Part shown: positions 1-8,698 of the stretch, one piece after another
How the letters are laid out: each line of letters begins with the position of its first letter
How positions within the stretch are numbered: position 1 is the stretch's first letter
The notes under the pieces: model-generated
Database searches by the model: none
What the model was told of the DNA's origin: nothing
Seen by the model: the letters and a program-made list of their open reading frames with translations, nothing else
Position numbers and translations under genes: made by a program
Assembly (NCBI GenBank): GCA_001931905.2
Contig: MSJI02000321.1
Location: 745 to 22,564 of the forward strand
Length of the DNA stretch: 21,820 nucleotides
Source of the DNA: Cladosporium sp. IMV 00045
Lineage: Eukaryota > Ascomycota > Dothideomycetes > Cladosporiales > Cladosporiaceae
Direction: 5' to 3'

Positions 1-96
1 TTTTTTTGGTCTTTCTTTGTCGATCTTTGGCGTCGACGGTGTCGTGGTTATGGGTAGGTACCCACGACCCTCATCGGGCACCGCAAAATGCTCGTT

Positions 97-145
97 TCCC
101 TTCCTTCCTTCCTTCTTTCTTTCCTTCCTTTCTTCTCTCCTTCGA
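97..145. repeat. (TTCC)n/(CTTT)n pyrimidine microsatellite
   Basis: This is an imperfect run of TTCC and TTTC units. It lies downstream of the homocysteine methyltransferase stop, so it would be in or beyond that gene's 3' untranslated region. A second CT-rich stretch (about 239-258) sits just before the stop. Nothing else is recognisable in bases 1-258; apparent short open frames there are by-products of the low-complexity sequence. Confidence 0.8.
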
Positions 146-258
146 CACGAGACGACTCCGTACACTTCGAGTCTTTTCTTCTGGGTTGCCACTTTACTAA
201 CTGCCTCCCCTCCGCACCCCTGCTCTGCTCCTGAGATATCTCCATCTCCCTCTCCCTC

Positions 259-1263
259 TCACTGTCCCCTTTCCAGCGCCTCCCTCATGCCCTTGATATC
301 CCCCGGCGCCGTCCTGCAACACCCGCCAATCAAGCTCGCTCCGGCCTCGCGGAACCGCAGCGCCGACGCGCCCATTCCCCCTGTGCCCGCTTTATCGCTC
401 TCCCCGCCCGTCCAAGCGTGCTCGCCGGGAACATACGTCTCGCCCGAGTTGGGGTAGCAAAGCAGCGGGATCGTCGTTTTCAGTCCGCGCATGTGCTGCA
501 AGCAAGCGAGCGCCGTGCTGGGCGGGACGCAGTTGATTCCGAAAGAGAGGATTTGCTTGTTCGTGTCGTGCTCGGAGATGAATGTCAGCACGTCCTCAAC
601 CGCCGTGCCGTCGCTGATTCGCTCCGCGTCCCGCAGCGTGCAGCCCAGCCAGGCCGTGGCGGAGGGGAATTCGTCGCGCAGTAAAGAAAGCAAGGCCTGG
701 ATTTCGGCGAAACTCGGGATCGTTTCCAGCGCGAGGAGGTCGACGCCACTTTCTATCAGGGCGGCGATGCGCGGGCGGTGGAAGGTTTGGAATTCCGCAG
801 AAGTGCAGCTGTAGTCGCCGCGGTACTCGCTGCCGTCGGCCAGGTAGGCGCCGTAGGGGCCCACGCTGCCTGCGATGAGGAGGGGGCGGGAAGCAGGGAA
901 ACCGGGCGAGGCTTGGGCTTGCGTGCGCGCTTCTTGCGCGAGGGTCGCGCTGCGTTTGACGAGGTTGGAGGCTTCTTCCTGCGAAAGGGAGAGGTGCTCG
1001 GCCAGGCCGAGGGTGCTGGCTTGGTAGCTGGCGGTGATGGCGATGTTGGCGCCGGAGAGGAAGTAGTCTAGATGGACCTGGCGGATGCTGGAGGGGGATT
1101 CGAGCAGGACTTTGCCGGACCAGAGGGCGTGGGTTAGGTCGTGGCCGCGGGTTTCGAGCTCCGTGGCGAGGGCGCCGTCGATTAGGAGGGTTTGGTCATT
1201 TTGGAGATGATGCGTGAGGGTGGTCGCTGAGAGCATTTTCGTGGTGTTGAATTGATTTTGCAC
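259..1263 (-). CDS. homocysteine S-methyltransferase (Mht1/Sam4-type)
   Basis: This is a single-exon gene of 334 codons. The protein belongs to the zinc-dependent homocysteine S-methyltransferase family, which moves a methyl group from S-methylmethionine or S-adenosylmethionine to homocysteine to make methionine in the cytosol. An early DGALATELE stretch (29-37) begins the barrel. The zinc ligands are visible: Cys245 in GINCVPP, and Cys315/Cys316 in the GGCCRT motif near the C-terminus. TASYQAS (77-83) and ALETIPS (178-184) are further family blocks. Length is normal for yeast Mht1/Sam4 relatives. A second in-frame ATG at codon 10 (position 1236) is an equally possible start. The gene is divergent from VPS26. 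The methyl donor preference cannot be read from the sequence. Confidence 0.92.
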   Translation of the reverse strand: MQNQFNTTKMLSATTLTHHLQNDQTLLIDGALATELETRGHDLTHALWSGKVLLESPSSIRQVHLDYFLSGANIAITASYQASTLGLAEHLSLSQEEASNLVKRSATLAQEARTQAQASPGFPASRPLLIAGSVGPYGAYLADGSEYRGDYSCTSAEFQTFHRPRIAALIESGVDLLALETIPSFAEIQALLSLLRDEFPSATAWLGCTLRDAERISDGTAVEDVLTFISEHDTNKQILSFGINCVPPSTALACLQHMRGLKTTIPLLCYPNSGETYVPGEHAWTGGESDKAGTGGMGASALRFREAGASLIGGCCRTAPGDIKGMREALERGQ

Positions 1264-2007
1264 AGATGTTGGCGGCCTGGCTAGGTATGTTTTTCTTGAT
1301 CTTTGTGACGAAATTCACATGCGTTCTAGCGATTTCGTTCGGTTCATCCAAGAGCAGAAGGTGAGATGTTTTTGCTTTTTCGGGATTTTTGTTTTCTCGA
1401 AAGCACGCAATGTGGTTCCTTTGAGATATATCGGCGCACACGACATGCTAATAGTCACATTTCAATGGCGCCCCAGATTATTGCAACATTTTGGGGAAGG
1501 GGACGTCTGAGCTTAGGTTTGTGGACTTGAAGATTTACGAGAGAGGAATTCGGGGTGTTGAATGGTGGCCATTGTTGGAGATGATGGCCTTGCTACCAAG
1601 GCCCCTTGATGGCCATCGAATGGTGTATCGACGAATGTTGATAGTGGGCGACAGGAGTCTGATCCAATATATACATGGGAGTGATTGTTTATTATTTATG
1701 AAGAGTCGTCCCGTTTGTCTTCACCCGCTGCTTGGTCGTAGCTTCCCTCCCTCCTCGGCCCGCCGCGTGTGCCAACCACCAACCTGCCTGCCAGCTCAAC
1801 CCCAGCTCTGCCCTGCCCTGCCTGCCCTCCCTTAGGCTGTCAGGCAGCGCATTGGAGGGACAGCTAGAGTATCTGAGAGCATCTCGAGACCAGACATCAA
1901 CCCGCTACTTCACTACCACCTGCACCACTAGATACACTCCCCCTCCCCTGCCGACCCGGCAACTCCCACAACAAGTCATCGGGCTGGCGACACGCCCGCA
2001 TGTCACC
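1264..2007. promoter_or_regulatory. divergent promoter, methyltransferase / VPS26
   Basis: This 744-nt gap separates two genes read outwards. A TATATA element at 1668-1673 lies about 335 nt upstream of the VPS26 ATG. The VPS26 side (1735-1850) is strongly pyrimidine-rich, as is common for fungal leaders. The VPS26 frame is open from codon 1732 onwards by chance in this C-rich leader, but the well-placed ATG at 2008 is the convincing start. No RNA gene was seen. Confidence 0.5.
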
Positions 2008-2050
2008 ATGTCGCTCTTCTCCTTCTCCACCCCGCTGGACATCGACATAG
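2000..2050 (+). promoter_or_regulatory. out-of-frame upstream ATG overlapping the VPS26 start
   Basis: An ATG at 2000 in weak context (C at -3) opens a 16-codon frame that ends with TAG at 2048-2050, inside the VPS26 coding region. The VPS26 ATG at 2008 has the good context TCACCATG (A at -3). Ribosomes would have to leak past the first ATG. Whether the leader includes it depends on the transcription start, which is not known. Confidence 0.4.
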
Positions 2051-2946
2051 TCCTCGCCGATACCGACGACCGACAATCAGTTGATGTCAAGCTCGACAAG
2101 AACAGGCGCGAGAAGGCCCCCCTCTACTTGGACGGAGAGACGGTCAAGGGCGCCGTCACCATCCGTCCCAAAGATGGCAAGCGGCTGGAGCACACCGGCA
2201 TTAAGATCCAATTCATCGGCACCATTGAGATGTTCTTCGATCGCAACACCCACCACGAGTTCATGGGCCTGCAAACCGAATTGGCCGCGCCGGGCGAGCT
2301 GCAGCACCCGGTGACATTGCCATTCGCCTTCAAGAATGTCGAGAAGATGTACGAGAGCTACAACGGAATCAACGTCAAGCTGCGATACTTCCTCCGGGTG
2401 ACGGTCAGCCGGCGCATGGCGGATGTGGTGCGGGAAAAGGACCTCTGGGTGTACAGCTACCGCCAACCGCCCGAGAGCAACAGCGTCATCAAGATGGACG
2501 TCGGTATCGAGGACTGTCTGCACATCGAGTTCGAGTACTCCAAGAGCAAATACCACCTCAAGGACGTCATTGTCGGTCGGATCTACTTCCTCCTCGTCCG
2601 GCTGAAGATCAAGCATATGGAACTCTCCATCATCCGCCGCGAAACCACAGGCGTGCCTCCAAACCAGTACAACGAATCCGAAACACTCGTCCGCTTCGAG
2701 ATCATGGATGGCTCGCCCTCTCGCGGCGAAACAATACCCATCCGCCTCTTCCTCGGCGGTTTCGACTTAACACCTACCTTCCGCGACGTGAACAAAAAGT
2801 ACAGCACGCGCTACTACCTCTCTCTGGTGCTGATCGACGAAGACGCGCGCCGCTACTTCAAGCAGAGCGAAATCGTCCTCTACCGACAGGCACCCGAGAA
2901 TTCCGAGCTCGCGCAGCGGCAGGCCAAAGAAATCCAGGCCAGCTAG
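2008..2946 (+). CDS. VPS26: Vps26, retromer subunit
   Basis: This is an intronless gene of 312 codons. Vps26 is the arrestin-fold subunit of the retromer (Vps26-Vps29-Vps35), which recycles cargo from endosomes to the Golgi. Family blocks run in order: LYLDGETVKGAVTIR (44-58), the TGIKIQFIGTIEMF strand pair, the N-/C-lobe linker with VEKMYESYNGINVKLRYFLR, the LHIEFEY/SKYHLKDVIVG block, and the late GGFDLTPTFRDVNKKYSTRYYL block. The end, about 25 residues after YFKQSEIVLYR, fits the core length of animal and fission-yeast orthologues (about 300-330). The start at 2008 matches the family N-terminus (SLFSF) and has a good context. The stop is TAG at 2944-2946, followed by a long in-frame open stretch described separately. 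VPS25, another endosomal sorting gene, is the next gene downstream. Confidence 0.95.
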   Translation: MSLFSFSTPLDIDIVLADTDDRQSVDVKLDKNRREKAPLYLDGETVKGAVTIRPKDGKRLEHTGIKIQFIGTIEMFFDRNTHHEFMGLQTELAAPGELQHPVTLPFAFKNVEKMYESYNGINVKLRYFLRVTVSRRMADVVREKDLWVYSYRQPPESNSVIKMDVGIEDCLHIEFEYSKSKYHLKDVIVGRIYFLLVRLKIKHMELSIIRRETTGVPPNQYNESETLVRFEIMDGSPSRGETIPIRLFLGGFDLTPTFRDVNKKYSTRYYLSLVLIDEDARRYFKQSEIVLYRQAPENSELAQRQAKEIQAS

Positions 2947-3363
2947 GAAGACGCTAATGAGACACGAGGGCGCACGGAGTTTGAGGAACACACACAGCAT
3001 CACAACGACACAGCAGAGGACAGGACAGCCACCCCCATGAACGGCCTGTCGCGCAACAACAGCAGCTCGGACTTGCGCGTCGCAGGAGGAGCAGCGGCAG
3101 CAACGGCAAACTCCTCCCGCGCAGGAACACCACAACCCCAGCGCAATAGCCGTGGCAACCCGCTCATGCGCCTCGGCGCCGCCTGCGATAGCTCCATGTC
3201 CGTGGCCTCCGCCCCGCCCAAGCCCAAAGGCGACTGGGACGAATTGTTTGCGACTTGCAAGAATAACGATCTTGAGCGGCAACAAAAGGCGACTACTGGC
3301 GGAGAGCAGCAGCAGCAGCAGCAGCAAGGCGTGACGGGGCGCAGGCGTACGGGTAGCGTTTGA
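2947..3363 (+). other. in-frame, coding-like extension after the VPS26 amber stop
   Basis: Reading on from VPS26 past TAG gives 138 sense codons before TGA at 3361-3363, all in the same frame. The first 30 codons are acidic and His/Thr-rich. From the ATG at 3037 the sequence is Ser/Ala/Gly/Pro-rich. It then has a less random segment with a PPKPKGDWDELF block (about 3217-3252) and a run of seven Gln encoded by CAG repeats (about 3306-3326). Codons mostly end in G or C, as in the genes around. No GT donor sits where an intron could remove the TAG. It could be a readthrough tail, a separate 108-codon frame starting at 3037, or the remains of a longer ancestral Vps26. The codon after TAG is GAA, not a known strong readthrough context. 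Confidence 0.45.
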
Positions 3364-3437
3364 GAGTTTTTGTATGCGTATGCGTGTTGAGCTGAGATGG
3401 GGGGAGAAATGGCTTCTGTTATGATGTTTGATCTGCT

Positions 3438-3510
3438 GTTTTGGTTTTGGCTTTGGTTTTGGCTTTGGTTTTGGCTTTGATTTTGATTTTGATTTTGATT
3501 TTTTGGGTTT
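3438..3510. repeat. TTTGGTTTTGGC / TTTTGA tandem repeat
   Basis: About three copies of a 12-mer TTTGGTTTTGGC run into about four copies of the hexamer TTTTGA, then T-rich sequence. The array begins about 75 nt past the TGA that ends the VPS26 extension, so it may be in the 3' untranslated region. Read on the minus strand it gives a Gln-Asn-rich frame, which I regard as a by-product. Bases 3511-3999 hold the VPS26/VPS25 spacer with no other recognisable feature; an A/C-rich leader (about 3950-3999) precedes VPS25. Confidence 0.8.
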
Positions 3511-3999
3511 AAGATTAATTGTATTGCTTTTCTTGATTTGATTTTTCTTGACTCTTGTCCTTCGGAGCGTTCATGCATCAACTTCATCATCATCCGCTGC
3601 TGCCTGCCGTAGAGTCTCCTAGCCGAGTTGTCAAATGCTGTCGACTTTTGATCTGAACGCGCACTTTTTCTCTTCGCAGGTTGAAAAACAAATGCGAACG
3701 TGCTTGCATACTAGCATTGGTTGCCTGTTCAGTACATGTAGAGTAGCAGAACAATTCCTATTATTTAGTAAATCAACATTTTGATCGATCGATGTCTGCC
3801 CCACATCTCCGCGCAACCCTGAAGTCGGAGTTGGACGAACGCGCTCATCACATCATTCGTCGGCTTTCCACATGTACTCGTGAACATCAATCGAGGTTTT
3901 TACTAATTAACCACCTACATCTCAACTCCGGACGTACCTTCGCTTCGCTACCACACAACAACGACAAAACAACATAACAATCATCTCACGACTACGACC

Positions 4000-4626
4000 A
4001 TGACAACGACCGCCACCCCACCGATCCCTTCCAACCCACCCTACGAACCCCCACCAACAACCACAACCAACCCATCCACCACCACCTCCTCAACAACATA
4101 CACCCCACCCGCCTACACCACCTTTCCCCCCTTCTACACCCTGCAACCCAACCTCACCACCCGCGCGCGCCAACTCTCCCTCTGGACCCAACACATCCTC
4201 GCCCACACCGCGCACCACCGCATCTTCAAACTCTCCCTGACCAACCCACCCCCACACCTCTTCGCCAACCCCTCCCTGCACCGCTCCCTCTCCCCGCCAG
4301 ACATTCGCACAGTCCTAGAGCACATGGCCTCCCACGGTCAGGCGGCGTGGCTCCCGCCTCCCTCGCGCGGGGAGCAGAGCACGACCGCCTGGATTTTCTG
4401 GCGCAGTTTGGCCGAGTGGGCGGATGTGGTTTATGCTTGGGTTGATGGACGGGGGATGAGGGGGAGTGTGCTTACGGTTTATGAGTTGAGGGAGGGGGAG
4501 GAGAGTGGACGGGAGTGGGAGGGGTGTGAGGAGGGGTTTTTGAGGCTTGTGCTGGGGGTGTTGGTGGGGAGGGGGAGGGCGGTGGTTTTTGGCGAGGGGG
4601 AGGGGGAGGGAGTGAAATTCTTTTGA
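4000..4626 (+). CDS. VPS25: Vps25, ESCRT-II subunit
   Basis: This is an intronless gene of 208 codons. Vps25 forms the two arms of ESCRT-II with Vps22 and Vps36, and hands ubiquitinated cargo on to ESCRT-III at endosomes. After a Thr/Pro-rich N-terminal tail of about 40 residues comes the signature FPPFYTLQPN (42-51), which in the family contacts the other ESCRT-II subunits. Two winged-helix repeats follow, with the LSLWTQHILAH helix, the AWIFWRSLAEWADVVYAWV segment and the closing GEGVKFF typical of Vps25 C-termini. The low-complexity N-tail is longer than in yeast or animals, so a later start cannot be excluded, but no other ATG lies before the PPFY block. Base use changes inside the gene: the first part is C-rich, the last 250 bases are strongly G-rich. 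Confidence 0.9.
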   Translation: MTTTATPPIPSNPPYEPPPTTTTNPSTTTSSTTYTPPAYTTFPPFYTLQPNLTTRARQLSLWTQHILAHTAHHRIFKLSLTNPPPHLFANPSLHRSLSPPDIRTVLEHMASHGQAAWLPPPSRGEQSTTAWIFWRSLAEWADVVYAWVDGRGMRGSVLTVYELREGEESGREWEGCEEGFLRLVLGVLVGRGRAVVFGEGEGEGVKFF

Positions 4627-6392
4627 TGAGGAGGGATTTACCTGAAGAATGGGGAATTGGAAGACAAGTGGATTGAGGAAAGATCGTGAGGGATAGCGTG
4701 AGCTCTCTGGGTACTTGGTCAATCTGGTCAGGGAACAAGAGGTCGCCATGGCGCTGTTGGCGAACACGTCTCCGCTTGGAGAAGATGGCAAACACTTTCT
4801 ATCTGGCAATATGCCCGAAGGGACATCACTTCAAGCTGGGATACGGTTCTTTTGACCTCTTTTGTGCTGCCATTGGGACGGATCTGAGCCACTGATGAGA
4901 ACCTCGTCCCGAACAGCGCGTCAAATTGACACTCAACGAGTCCCATAGAGGAGCCCGGCGTCGATTGATCTTGCCCGGTCACGCAACGATCTCACAGACC
5001 GTGGGTTGGCTATTGGTCACGCTGGATGCATTGCTTCGGCACATCCTGGCACATGTGCTTATTCGAAGAACACCCGCAGGGAAGTGGTCAAAGTTCAGGC
5101 TGGGCTGGTGAAGCTTGGAAGGAGAAGGGGAGCAGACACGATACATATCCTGGAAGACTCGCTCTGGGCCCCGTTCTCTACAACAGCGAAAGGCAGTGAG
5201 AGAAGCTTCTCATCACGCCATATTGGATGGCGTGCGTTGCAGTCTGTTGGCCAAAGAAGATTCAATCGCCTCGCAAAGTAATCAGGGCTTCGTACGCACT
5301 CATGTCTTCGACATTGACAAATAACACTCCATATACGAGGATCCAGAGCATCCCGGCTTGCACTTCCAGTGCTCAAACACTCAAGACTCATGGGGTTCTG
5401 TCCTGTGGGATAATGAAACAGTGGCTATGCAAATATGATCGAGACCTAAACAAGAGCAACGAGCAAGATGCTTCAGCTCTCACTTGAGGCCATTCAGCCA
5501 TCACACCAATGCAGATGATGACTCCTCGGTACGTCCACTGGGGAATCACACCTCAGCAACGCGTCTCCTCATGATTTGTAAGGTGGGACGAGAAGGATTG
5601 ATGAGTGAGATTACGCGTGTTTGTAAGTGTGAATGATCAGTGATTTGTTTTCACTTGAGAGTTTGATGGGTGGTAGGAATCAATTGCCTTGTCATGATTT
5701 GAGTATTGACATTCGTGTGTCTAGGATGCTTCCAGTTGTCTCAGAGTGCTCCTGATCGCAACGTCCGAAGCAGATCGAGCAGAAAGCAGACACATATGAT
5801 GTACAACACCATCCGCAGGCCGCTATCGTCTCCAAGATACATGTATCTTTCTGATCCTCCCCGTTGAATTCAGAATCAAACTGTAAGCTCACTGGAAACA
5901 GAACTTTGCAACCCACTTCGACCAATGCTGCTGCTACGGGGCTTTCTCGGACAGGCGGACGCTGTTCGCGTGGGCCTGGCATGCTGAGCTCAATATTTCT
6001 CATGTCATTATTGAGGAGTGGGTTATGGCGGACATCTGGCCGTTGTTGTTCTCCCTTTCCGTAGTGTGGAAAGCTTCCGTTTCGGCTTTCGATCGTCTCC
6101 ATGACTTCTCCACGTTTGACCCCGCACGCCTCGTTCCTTTGATGATGGACTTCCCATTCACTTCCTAGTTTCACTTCCTAGGCAATAGGCTGATGACCCA
6201 GATCGTCTTCACCTCGTCAATGATTGGATGTCGCGGGTTGACTCTCGCGCGGGCGAACACTTCATGTGTCTGTTTAGGATGAGGCATGGAAAGAGAGCCG
6301 CCTCGGCTAGCTACCTGTTTGAGGAGGTCGTACACTAGACATCTTACACCGAGATGCTATATTACTGTCTCTATCTGACCTTCTCTCTTCCA
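4627..6392. other. 1.8 kb stretch without a supported gene
   Basis: No recognisable domain, RNA gene or transposon was found on either strand. Several open frames of 60-100 codons overlap in different frames without coding-like composition. The longest is on the minus strand ending at 5692; its first true ATG is near 6102, giving about 136 codons with a Cys-rich end (CGWCC, CSICFGRC). It has no signal peptide and no family resemblance I know, so I do not call it a gene. A TATATT box at 6358-6363 followed by CT-rich sequence likely belongs to the downstream P450 promoter. Confidence 0.5.
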
Positions 6393-6425
6393 ATGTCTGG
6401 TCTCACAACGGCGAAGCGTAAGTAA
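6393..6425 (+). promoter_or_regulatory. short upstream open reading frame in the P450 leader
   Basis: ATG at 6393 opens a 10-codon frame ending in TAA at 6423-6425, 16 nt before the P450 start codon at 6442. A TATATT box lies about 35 nt upstream, followed by a CT-rich tract, so the transcript start could fall on either side of this ATG. If it is included, it could dampen translation of the P450. Confidence 0.4.
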
Positions 6426-6441
6426 ATACTATTCACTCGCC

Positions 6442-8213
6442 ATGGCACAAGCAAGCCAGGACCCGCAAGGCATCGTCCAGCTTCTGCTGCAACCTCACAT
6501 CCTACCTTTTTTCCTTGTCGCTCTGTTGTACACTGCCGTCAAAGTCCTCGATCGAACAGATGTTCCCAAGATCAAGAACCTGCCCGAAATCCCCGGCCTT
6601 CCCATCGTAGGCAGCCTGTACGAGCTCGGCGACAACCACGCAAAGAAAGCCGCAGAATGGAGCAAGAAGTACGGTCCCGTCTTCCAAGTCCGCATGGGCA
6701 ACCGCCGGATCATCTTCGCGAACACCTTCGACAGCGTCAAGAACCTTTGGATCACCAACCAATCCGCCCTCATCAGCCGGCCGACCCTGCACACTTTCCA
6801 CACGGTCGTGAGCTCCAGCGAGGGTTTCACCATCGGCACCTCACCTTGGGACGAGAGCTGCAAGGCTCGCCGAAAGGCCGCGGCCACCGCTCTCAACCGG
6901 CCCGCAGTGCAGAGCTACATGCCCATTATCGACTACGAATGCACCAAGAGTATCAAGGAAATGCTCACCGACAGCGACTTCGGCAGAAAGGACATCGATC
7001 CCAATCCTTACTTTCAACGCTTCGCCCTTTCTACTTCCCTGACGCTCAACTACGGCGAGCGCATCGACGGGAACATCGATGACGCTTTGCTCCAAGAGAT
7101 CACGCACGTCGAGCGTGAGATCAGCAATTTCCGATCCACCGGTAACAATTGGGCGGATTATATCCCTTTGCTGAGATTGAAGCCCGGCGGCAATACTAAG
7201 GCGCTGGGGTATAAGAAGAGGCGTGCGACGTATATGTACAGGCTGATCGATATGCTCAAGCAGAGGATTGCGGATGGGACGGATACGCCTTGCATTACTG
7301 GGAATGTTCTTAAGGATCCGGAGGCGAAGCTTAATGATGGTATGTCTGAGAAGAAGAATAGTCAGGCCCTCTCCAACACAAGACAACACCGCTAACTCCT
7401 ACTCCAGCCGAAGTAATGTCCATCGGTCTCAGCATGGTATCCGCGGGCCTCGACACCGTCCCAGGCAACCTGATCATGTGCATCGCCTACCTCGCCTCCC
7501 CGCGCGGACAAGAAATCCAAGCCCAAGCCCTCGCCGAAATCAACAAAGTCTACCCTTCCAACGACGCCTGGGAGCGCTGCCTGACGGAAGAAAAGGTCCC
7601 CTACATCACCGCGCTCGTCAAGGAGATCCTGCGCTTTTGGTCCGTCATCCCCATCTGCCTGCCGCGCGAGAGTATTCGCGACATCAAGTGGGGGAATGCT
7701 GTCATCCCGAAGGGCACGAGCTTCTATATGAACGCCTATGGCGCGCATTATGACGAGGAGCATTTCAAGATGGCCAGGGAGTTCAATCCCGAGAGATATC
7801 TCACCGACACGAGTATTGACGACGCTTCTGCCACGAGGGGAACGCCGCATTATGGCTACGGTGCTGGGAGTCGGATGTAAGTTTCTCTCTCTATTCTTTC
7901 GCACATGCTTTCAACACACATCGGCCCACATAACGAATGTACCACTGACTCAACCCCTTCTTTCAGGTGCGTCGGCACGCACCTCGCCAACCGCGAGCTG
8001 TACACCGCTTTCCTGCGTTGCATCGTGGCGTTTGAGATCTTGCCTCCCCAGAAAGCTAGCGACCAGCCCGTTCTGGACTGTTTCGGGTGTAATGCTTTGC
8101 CTAACGGTTTGACGATGGATCCGAAGCCGTTTAAGGTTGGGTTGAAGGTTAGGGATCGCGAGGCGTTGGACAGGTGGATCGAAGGGAGTGAGGAGAGGAC
8201 GAGGGATGTTTGA
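6442..8213 (+). CDS. CYP504-family cytochrome P450 (phenylacetate / hydroxyphenylacetate hydroxylase)
   Basis: There are three exons: 6442-7339, 7408-7876 and 7967-8213, giving 537 residues. Intron 1 (68 nt) has GTATGT, CTAAC and CAG; intron 2 (90 nt) has GTAAGT, CTGAC and CAG and falls just before the haem cysteine. The parts are an N-terminal membrane anchor (about 11-33), the I-helix SAGLDT (311-316), the ExxR motif E372-R375, PERY (427-430), and the haem loop HYGYGAGSRMCVG with Cys457. Long blocks (ISRPTLHTFHTVVSSS, ALNRPAVQSYMPIID) are those I know from CYP504, the family of Aspergillus nidulans PhacA and PhacB. These ER-bound enzymes hydroxylate phenylacetate or 3-hydroxyphenylacetate, leading to homogentisate. 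Homogentisate dioxygenase and fumarylacetoacetase lie 2.5-6 kb away, which supports this role. I cannot tell the A from the B subfamily without a tree. Confidence 0.9.
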
Positions 8214-8698
8214 ATGATAGTTAGAGGGGGAAGGGGAAGGGGAGTGATAAAATCGGGGGATTTGGTGGGGTGTGGTTTGACGATTCCAGTGGCCGTTTTA
8301 ATGAAGTACGTTGTGTGAATCATCATTGCTTCAGACCGTAGGTTTTCACGACGTAACGAGTTTGATACAGCCTCCTGCTTTGATGAAACCGCAACTTCTC
8401 CTCGACCGCGGACATGTGAAGTGGCTCCAAGGAAGGAAAAAAAAAAGTGGTATGGTATATGATGGTCAAGGAACAAAAGATCACGGCACTCCACTCTGAT
8501 TGCGTGAGCCTGCACGCAATCCTTAGAATACCGGGAAAGCCCTGTAAATTAGAATCCAACTCAACTGTTGAAAAATCGACACCTTCAGACCGCAGAGCTA
8601 CCCACAGTCCTATGGTCGCACGTAGATCTTCTCGTCAGCATCGTTTCATGCTAATCATATGTCCTCATAATCCCACCAAGGTCCTTGGGAGGTACCTC
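8214..8698. other. convergent spacer between P450 and unknown gene
   Basis: This 485-nt gap lies between two genes that end towards each other. It holds a G-rich stretch just after the P450 stop (about 8225-8280), a run of ten A near 8435, and nothing else I recognise. Confidence 0.6.

Noticed and set aside
1732..2007. In-frame upstream extension of VPS26 by 92 codons
   Set aside because: It comes from pyrimidine-rich leader sequence without stops and has no similarity to Vps26, while 2008 matches the family N-terminus.
2895..2965. A GC-AG intron that would remove the VPS26 TAG
   Set aside because: The only possible acceptor is a few bases after the CTAAT-like branch and the intron would be under 50 nt, too short for this genome's introns.
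3000..3593. Minus-strand frame with a Gln-Asn-rich run
   Set aside because: The run is produced by the TTTTGG-type repeat and the rest is antisense to the VPS26 extension; no sign of a prion-like gene.
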